Positions 12,301-22,400 of a DNA stretch of 64,000 nt are shown here, piece by piece. The translations under genes were made by a program, and so were the position numbers. Each line of letters begins with the position of its first letter. The stretch's first letter is position 1. Location: positions 51,562,007 to 51,626,006 of the forward strand of contig NC_088715.1 of assembly GCF_963576615.1 (NCBI RefSeq), read 5' to 3'. The notes beneath the pieces were generated by a model. That model was given only the letters and a program-made list of their open reading frames with translations, was not told the DNA's origin and did not search any database. The stretch comes from Watersipora subatra (lineage: Eukaryota > Bryozoa > Gymnolaemata > Cheilostomatida > Watersiporidae).

Positions 12301-15300
12301 CACTTGGTGGTTGGGAACAAAAAGGTGAAAGTTCATCACATGTTTCCCCTTGATAACCTATAATGTACAATAACAGGAGAGTGAAAGCTAATAGCAGGTT
12401 TCCTTTTGATACTCTATAACGGACAATAACAGGAGGATGAAAGCTGATAGCAGGTTTCCTTTTGATAATCTATAATGGACAATAACAGGAGGATGAAAGC
12501 TGATAGCAGGTTTCCTTTTGATAATCTATAATGGACAATAACAGGAGAGTGAAAGCTAATAGCAGGTTTCCTTTTGATAACCTATAATGGACAATAACAG
12601 GAGGGTGAAAGATAATAGCAGGTTTCCTTTTGATAATCTATAATGGACAATAACAGGAGGATGAAAGCTGATAGCAGGTTTCCCCTAGATAAAATATAAT
12701 GGATAATAACAGGAAGGTGAAAGCTGATAGCAGGTTCCTTTTGATAACCTATAACGGACAATAACAGGAGGGTAAAAGCTGATAGCAGGTTTCACCTTGA
12801 TAACCAATAACGGACAACAACAGGAGGATGAAAGGTGATAGCAGGTTTCACCTTAGTAACTTGTAGCGTATAGATCATGTTGACAATATCAACAAACACT
12901 CAGAATCGGAAAAACCCGGAAAGGATGAATATGAAGTAATACGAAACAAACAGAAATTACAGATTACCTTGTTTGCAGACACAGTAAAAGGTACTCGAGT
13001 TAGTGCCCTCTAGACAGATATCTGTGTTTGATGAATTGCAGAAAGAACAGTCTGGCAATTTTGCTGCACACTTTACAAGGTTGTTGACTTGCGTCCTGTA
13101 ACATCCGGAACAAAATTAACATAATATAAACGTTAATTTTTTAAAATAAAAATATATTGTAGATATAGCTCTTTGAATGTTATGCTAAACAAGCTACAAA
13201 CACCGGTAGCCAACTATGAGAACATTACAAAAAAGTTTGTTATTTTATCGTTTATTACTACTAAAGGTTGCATCATGTGAAAACATTTGCAATAGGCAAC
13301 CAGGCATGGTGGCATCTCACCCAGTATTTACATGGTATTGTATACAAGAACTCAGGTTGTCTAAAATATAACTGCATTCCACTGTGATAAAAAAGGAGAA
13401 GATATTTTAGTCATCATAAAATAAAACTGGAACGGTCAGTAGTATATTTATCTTAAAAACCAAAGACTATAAACTAGTCTCATGTTTTCATGCACCATAA
13501 TATAACTAAAACACCAGAGGGGTGTATACGGGGTAGACTCACCCAGAACTACCAGTTCGAACCCACGGGTCAAAGGTCAGCTCAGGAGTAGGTGCTGCCT
13601 CATTAATGTTGTTGCCAAAATAGACGGGCTCTGAAGTATTGGCTGTATGGTAATACACAAACCAGGAGTGCACATGGTAAGAGCTTAGACGAACATCAAG
13701 GTAGGATATGGAAAAAAAGGATCGATCTTGCATGTATTGCTGTCGCCCCTCGCTGTAAACACAACACATGCTGAGCAGGCGTTCAACAAAAGCGATAGAA
13801 AGTGCAATAAGGTTCACATAGATCCAGCATATTAAATACGAAACACTTACCTGTACATACCAGGACTCGATCGAAGTACGTCTGTCTCCGGATCATTGAG
13901 TATCTGCCGAGTTCCACTTGGCTCATCAACATATAATGTCACTGCAAGAAAGACAGTTTGTCAGATAGAGGTGTTAAATAGTAGCCACTTAGCTGAAACA
14001 GAAATAATAGCATGTGACCAAGCATCCCACTCACCATCTAATATCCGGTCACCAGTACAGACAGAGACAGACTTGGACAGTTGTTCATCCATGCAATAGA
14101 TGAACAACTCATCAAACTGGAATGTATATGTAGTGATCTGCAAACATTGATGACATGTTTCTATAAAAGTGACATCCGATAGATACATGCAACATTCCAC
14201 TCCTATACGTGCAGTGGACACCTCTACAAGTACAGGCAACACCGGTATGTATATACATGTATAAAGTGACATCACTATATGTACAGATGACATCCCTAAA
14301 AGTACAGTGAACACCTCTACAAGCATGGATGACACCCCTTATAAGTATAGGTTACATCGTGACATCCGAAATCGAGACAGAAATGCATAACTTCTGATCA
14401 ACAGTAACGGTCTGTAATAAGTAGTCTACTAACCACAGTAAATCGCTTCACCACAAAAATGCTGCTAGTGGTTATCATCTTCATCTATATCTATCGAAGT
14501 ATGTCCGTGTGTCATATGTGGTATGTCTGTCTGCATTCCGGCTATAGGTATTATTAGAATAGTCTAGCTGGGTGACAATGCTGATGCAATGTCATTGCAT
14601 ACAGGCATTTGAAGCTTACTAACTAGGTTAGTGGCATTTTCCATTGGCAATGTGGCAATGGCCTGCCATTTGCTGGAGAGCTGTCTGCCAGCAAGTGGTA
14701 AACAAATCTCATCACTTCTCATTATTTATGACTGATTTTAATACCCGGGCAACGCCGGAAGGCACAGCTAGTATTTGTATATAAAAGACTTTTTTGGCAA
14801 CCTGTTTAGATGATGAAGTTTTAGAAATCACCCAAAATAAACCTTGAAAATGTGAAACGAAAACTTTAGAAACTCCAAGCAATAATAACCTTCACTTTTA
14901 AATTGTTGACTAGGTGAATGTGTGGCGTTGCACGGGTCATAAAAAAGTTTTTGTACAGAAACTGTACTTTTAATCAACAGAAACCTTTACCATTCTAGTT
15001 TTTAATGAAGGTGTTTGCTTATTTTTGTGTACGGTGTTTATTTTTGTGAACTGTGTAATTCATACCGTACCAGCTGCAGTGCTTACTACAAATCTATACT
15101 GATCGCAACAGTCTTGTTGGCTATATGAGTTTAAGCATTTTTCTTCACGTACTGGCATGCATTTTTCTTTTGGTATGGTTTCACGGTCTTTTCTTCTGGT
15201 ATGGCTTTACGCATAACGAAATTTGCAGCGTTTAACGTGAAACCATAAAAGGTTGGCAGGTGTTCCAGGCATGTGCCCAATTTGTTCCACGGTATAGCCA

Positions 15301-18300
15301 GTTGGACAGTGTAGTGTATTGGATAAATGGATGTCTAACAAACTGGAGGTTGTGAGTTCAAATCCAGGTCGCACAAGATTTATCATTCTTAAAACTTTAT
15401 CGCCATAGCCGGACATACAGATGTACAGGCGAACAAACCTTGAGATTTAAATTGGGAAATTGTCGCAGCCGAATAATGGTCTAGAACGCCTGACCTTCAA
15501 ACAACAAGTTAGAGTTCAAAACTCAAAAACGGCTACTGATGGTGACAGAAATGACATCCAACCTTAAAAAACTCTCTGCAACTGGGCAAGTCTCCAGCTG
15601 TTAAGGTTCTCTTGCCACTGAACTCAGACATGCCCAGCCAAGATAATGAGTCTTTGATTGTGCAACAATGCTCTTAATAACATGCGCACAGCCTTTGCTT
15701 GCAGTAAGTTAAACATATGTCATAATTAATCTTCCTCGCACTATTTTGAACATCTTCAAATTTGTTATAAGGAAAACAACCCGATAAACTATTGTGTGAG
15801 CCATTGCATAGGCAGCAAGGAAATAAGTAGTGAGAAGCATTTGAATGGAGGCGCACTAAACAACAGACCAACGGAGATAAATCCGAATTTAGCTCGGTTA
15901 CAAATTGATATGCAATGGACCTTTGCCATACAATTTTAATTCATTCCAGTGTTGGCATTGTAAGACGAAAATTTCGTATAGAGGGATATAGAAACCTATA
16001 ACAAATATCTACTGCAAACACCCCGTAGTAAAAATCATTGAAATTTTATATACATATTAACAATTAGTAACAAAATGACATGCTAACCTTAGTAACTATA
16101 GCTACCTACAGAAACTTTAGAGTATTTAGTGATTATGATCTGCAATAAAATGCAACGCTACAATGTACTATGTGCAGTACATACTGTAGGGAGTTCTTCG
16201 CTTCAAAGCAGACGTATAACATAAACGTTGTGTTTAACTTAAATTAGTTTACTAAACATACTTAAATCTAGGTTTTACTATGTATGTAGTTATATAAGCA
16301 GTCTAAAGACATGTACCTGCCTTTCGACTGCTTATATAGCTCTATAATAAGTAATATAATAGTAATAATAATATAATGTAACTCTATAATAAGTAATATA
16401 ATAGTAATAATAATATAATGTAACTCTATAATAAGTAATATAATAGTAATAATAATATAATGTAACTCTATAGTAAAAGGTTCGTGATAATATTTAATGA
16501 GGATAAAAATATAACTACAAACTGAATAGGAACAACATTTAAGACTTCATAGCTTGTAACTGAGCAGTGTTAATACTCACACGCTAAACCACTAAAATCA
16601 GAACTCCGCAATATGGCGGCAATTTAATTGTATGGTGGCGATTTTGAAGGCGGAAAATTAGAAAATCGCCACCATTTAAAGAGATATCATCAATTGTATA
16701 AATAATATAAACATGTAATGAAATCGCCGCCATTTAAAGAGATATCATCAATTGTATAAATAATATAAACGTGTAATGAAATCGCCACCATTTAAAGAGA
16801 TATCATCAATTGTATAAATAATATAAACATGTAATGAAATCGCCACCATTTAAAGAGATATCATCAATCGTATAAATAATATAAACGTGTAATGAAATCG
16901 CCACCATTTAAAGAGATATCATCAATCGTATAAATAATATAAACATGTAATGAAATCGCCACCATTTAAAGAGATATCATCAATCGTATAAATAATATAA
17001 ACATGTAATGAAATCGCCACCATTTAAAGAGATATCATCAATTGTATAAATAATATAAACATGTAATGAAATCGCCACCATTTAAAGAGATATCATCAAT
17101 CGTATAAATAATATAAACGTGTAATGAAATCGCCACCATTTAAAGAGATATCATCAATTGTATAAATAATATAAACATGTAATGAAATCGCCACCATTTA
17201 AAGAGATATCATCAATCGTATAAATAATATAAACGTGTAATGAAATCGCCACCATTTAAAGAGATATCATCAATCGTATAAATAATATAAATGTGTAATG
17301 AAATCGCCACCATTTAAAGAGATATCATCAATCGTATAAATAATATAACCATGTAATGAAATCGCCACCATTTAAAGAGATATCATCAATCGTATAAATA
17401 ATATAAACATGTAATGAAATCGCCACCATTTAACCCTCTGGGGCTCCTTGTTGCACTGGTGCAACATAAATTTCAAAACTAGATAGAGCAACTACAAATG
17501 CTTTATAGCCAAATATTATTCTTAAGTGGCTTCTTACATATCTTTATGCAACCCTAAACCCAAAATTGATTGGATTTCATGCTCGTGATATCATCACATA
17601 ACTCTAGAACATTCCATGGAACTGAGAGTTGACCACACATGCGGAAAGCAACTTTTTAGGCAAAGATTTATAGCTCTTTGAGGTAAGTTCGAATAACTCA
17701 TTTTCTGTTTTTTGGTACTATGTTGACCATATTTTTACACACATAAAATGTTTCGAAGTAAATTTTTTTCTTCTATCTATATGAGCTCAAAATTTCTTGT
17801 GCAGGAGTGCAACATTGGGCTCTACATAGCTAAGCTGCAAGCCAAGGGATTAGTATCGGACCTTCCAATAGACCATTGTTAGGGTTAATGCTCTTCATTC
17901 TTGTTGATGTGCATAATACTTAGGGTTCTAAAAATGGTAGTAGAGGTACACTGACTACCATTGAATTAATATTACCAGGTTACCTTCACTGCTACTAGTA
18001 CTACTGCTATTAGTCATTTACTACCAAAGCAAATTGGTATTTCCGAATGATACAAAATTGTGCAATTATTTCACTTGATATAGCATGATAGTTAGGTGTG
18101 TAGGCTTTCTTTTGGGTGATTTTAGGTGTTAGATGAATGATATTTCAAAATATACTGTTTTAGTTTGTAGATACAAAATGCATTCAAAGCCTTCCACTTC
18201 AAACAGCAACAGCAATTGCCTTCGAATGAGAAGCAGAGTTGATGGAACGAATTTGCTAGACGAGCTCTAGAAAATGTAATGAAGGATAGCTGCCATATGG

Positions 18301-19394
18301 AATGAATGTCTGTAAATAGAACCCGACAATACATAAAGAGTAAGCCGCATCCATGACACTTCAAGATCTAGCATCGAGCAGAAGTCAGTGGCATTTTGTA
18401 TGACTGAAGTATACCAGGTTGGTGATATTAAACGGACGGAGTAGGGCTAAGGATCTGATGTTGTACTCAAGCTAACATCTACTCTACAAAAGAACTGGAG
18501 GTACAAAATTGTCAGAGGCAACTTGTTTATTGCTATTCCCTTCACCGCTGAGCTAAATAAAACTGGGATGTTCTATACAGATGCTGTTCAAACCAACAGG
18601 GTTCAAGAATGCATGCTCAATAATGCAAAAGCCCTGAAACGAGATTGTAAAGGATCTTATGACAGCTATGTAAAGGAGGTCAACAATGTGGTTGCTGTCA
18701 AACGGTGTGACAACAAAGATATCACCGTTCTCTTCTCATTGACTGGTGTACAGCCCTTTGCTCAAGCCAAACGGTGGAACAAGTCGTCAAAAGAGCATCG
18801 TTTCTATAACATGCCTGCTGTAATACAACCACATAAAAATATGGGAGGCAGTGATTTGTAAGATTTATTTTTAGCAGAGTATCGTTTTGCCATGAAGAGC
18901 CGGTGATGATATCTCTACCTGTAACAACATTTGTAATGGTAGCCGAAGTCAACACTTGGAATATCTACAGAAGTGATAGTCGCCTTTTCAAGCTACCATA
19001 AATAAAGTACTAAATAGAAGAAACTTTCAAGCTGAAGTTGCCGACAGTCTCATCCATGTCAATGGTGCTGCCAAATAAGGACAACCAGCTGCAGCGGGTG
19101 ACGTTAGTCTATGCCTTACACCAACTAAAAAATTTGGAAGAGGTCCGTGCGATGTTCACTATGACAATTTTGCTCATTGGCCAATAAAGGCTCCAAAGCG
19201 AAGTCATGGCAAGCTGTTCAAGAAAATAACTACTACAAAATGTGAAATAGTCTCTGCGTTCTTGATGAACGAAATTATTTTTGTACCTATCATTGCAAGC
19301 GAATGGAGAGCTAGAGTTACTTTGGAACAGTTGATATTGCTCCAGGACTTAGTCCATTTGTACCAAACAGTGATGTAAACTTATATGCTTGTGT

Positions 19395-19427
<33 letters not shown>

Positions 19428-22400
19428 GTATGCATATACGTATGCATATATATACAATATATACATATATGTATATATATATATATATATACGTATGTAT
19501 GCGTATATGTATGTATATAATATATATATATACTGAATGTATATATATACAATATATGTACTATATATATGTATATGTATGTATCTGTATACATGTATAT
19601 GTATATAGGTAAATTTACCATTTATTTATTCAAGTCAAGTTATTTTACTGGCTCAAATACTTCATAACACTATTGTCTAATGCGTAATGTATATAGGTAG
19701 CATTCAAGCCCAATGTTGCGTGAGTGCAACATTTAATATCTCAGGTCAGGGTTGTTGTAGAAAATAAAAAAATTAGAAAAACACTCATACATATATCTGT
19801 AAACTATCGAAAAAGTTTGAAAATTTTTAGAGCAAAGCTTCTGTGTATGGGCCTCAGAGGGTTAAAGAGATGTCATCAATCGTATAAATAATATAAACGT
19901 GTAATGAAATCGCCACCATTTAAAGAGATATCATCAATCGTATAAATAATATAAACATGTAATGAAATCGCCACCATTTAAAGAGATATCATCAATCGTA
20001 TAAATAATATAAACATGTAATGGTGATTTATCGCACATGTCATGATTTTCAGAGTGAGCGATACTGGAACTAAAATTGCAAGGACCTTTATAGTCTTATA
20101 ATATGTACGCTCATTCCACGGTATTTATGAAATTAATGTTTCTAATTATCACAAACATAAGACAACTCCTATTTATGTTAAAGGTTGACTTGCAACAAAA
20201 TTCACATTACAGTTATTTGGCATCGAAAGATTCACCATGCCTTACTCTGTTGTGTTGTAGGTGCCAAATATGTGGAAATGTGATTACAAGCTCATAAAAG
20301 CTCAAAAACGGAAAGCTGCCATAGATTGGAATCTGTTTATTTCTCTGACGTAGTCATGACAGTTTGGTTATTGTCTTGTCACATGATGTTCTCACGTGAA
20401 TTGAAAGGCCAATAAAAAGCTCAATATAAAACTTCTTGAAGCATTAGTTTATGACAAACACTTCAGGTTTTACCGGAGACCCCGTATCAAATATAGATGC
20501 TCGCTACTTTACAGTTTTGTTTCGGCTTGGTCTAATCGTCAATCGTAATTTGATCATGTGACCCAACACTTGGCAAATAATTTCTTCAGCTCTTTTCGAT
20601 TATTACAGTTGACCAACAGGCTCGTCGTGATTATCAGACAATGATATGTACTCCTTCGAGCTAAGGTTAAAAAATTAAACAAATGTTTATGGTAAGTTAT
20701 AAGATATCAGTCCTAAAAGTGACAGCATTACAATGACGATAAAATAGACGTGTAAGAACAATAGACATGGTTTTATTGAATGCATGAAGTATATTTGTGA
20801 AAATATTTCGACGAATAAGGTTGCATGAAAGTGTAAACAGAAACCATCTCTTACAACTACGTCACATTTGAGCCATTTTGGAAAGCGAATCCAAACTATG
20901 GCGGTCTCGTGTGGCTGCGATTAACTGTTCGTTTTTTAGCTTTTAAGAGCTTGTAATCACATTCCCACATATTTTGAACCTACAACACAACAGAGTAAGA
21001 CATGGTGAGTCTTTTGATACCAAATAACTGTAATGTGAATTTTGTTGCAAGTCAACCTTTACGCTATACAAATACCTAACTATATTATTATATATATACA
21101 TCTTAATAAACATTTACAAGTATTTTTACGTAACAATAATATCACAATACATGTATATCGTGAGTCGTTTATAAATAGACGATTCCCACGTTTGATACAT
21201 CGCGCTTTGATATTGCAAATTTGTTATATTGAATCATCAGGTGATTTTGGGAATCACAAAACTCTACTTAAAATTATTTCATACAAATTACTCTTCGTTC
21301 AACCAGAGTTGTTTCTCATGTAATCATTTCCTTAAATCCCCCTTCACATGACCATAACAATGTCAAATCAAACCTGTGCCACGGCTGTACTCTAGTAAAC
21401 ATATGCAAGCAGCAACTAACATCAAGGAATAATAGAACGCCTTAATTTACAAATACATACGTATTGCTTGAAGGTGTAGTTGTACATAGTCCAGGAAAAA
21501 AGCTGGTCATGCAGTCTGTAGGTAAAATCACTGTCAACTGTTGGGTCAAAAAATGCGCTAAACTCAGCAGTGAGACCGATTGGCAAAGGCGAGCTAGAAT
21601 TGGATGAGATCGCAAGAAAAGACAACTCCTGAGTAACCCTATAATAAAATAACTTGAGTAAAAATCATTGTAAATTTGAGATCAAATTTAATTTTGCAAC
21701 TAAATGGAAAAAAATTAGCAACATAAAAGTCTGTACTACTAAGTTCGTTATCCACAATCTTAGCACCAATATAATACTAATGGTTGTACGGATTTGTCTT
21801 CTCTTGTTCAAGTTGTTTAGCTTTCAGGATTCCACGTAATGAGAAATAATTGTTTTAATAACAAAATCTCGATGTCTCTGTCCAAATGTGAGTTGTGAGA
21901 GCATAACTTAAAACGCTCAAAAACGTCTTTATGTTTAATCATGGCACCAAACCCTGAATTGTTGTTTGAAAATTTATTAAACTAGTGTTATATTTCTCTA
22001 TTATACATTATGTTATTTATTATATTATATTTATTATATATTATGTTATTTATTAAGCTAGTGTTACATTTCTCTATTATATATTATGTTATTTATTATA
22101 TTATGTTATAGTCATTATATATTATGTTATTTATTAAACTGGTGTTATATTTCTCCATTATATATTATGTTGATTATAATGTTATGTTATATTTATCATA
22201 TATTATGTTATTTATTAAACTAGTGTTATATTTCTCCATTATATATTATGTTGATTATAATGTTATGTTATATTTATCATATATTATGTTATTTATTAAA
22301 CTAGTGTTATATGAAATGTGAAAGTGTAGGTCTAGTAGATGAACACATTAGAGGGAAATAATGTACACAAAAAGGTTTCAAATTGGAGCTGACATAATCA

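Larger units (their letters stand above)
17434..19861 (+). mobile_element. piggyBac-family transposon relic, 2428 bp, TTAA target site
   Basis: Flanked by TTAA at 17430-17433 and 19862-19865. Ends are inverted: CCCTCTGGGGC on the left and GCCTCAGAGGG on the right. Subterminal inverted ttgcac...gtgcaacat segments lie near both ends. Internal coding remnants on the plus strand match piggyBac transposase. A (TA)n expansion at 19396-19610 has grown inside. Confidence 0.9.
16665..20022. repeat. 58-bp minisatellite interrupted by piggyBac
   Basis: About 13 units at 16665-17433 and 2.7 units at 19862-20022, unit containing gaaatcgccaccatttaaag and tcatcaat(t/c)gtataaataat. The interruption is exactly at the TTAA inside catttaaagag and is explained by the element at 17434-19861. 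Within the array att/atc and catgta/cgtgta variants alternate. Confidence 0.93.

Noticed and set aside
19385-19621. Tyr/Ile/His-rich frames on both strands
   Set aside because: (TA)n microsatellite inside the piggyBac relic.
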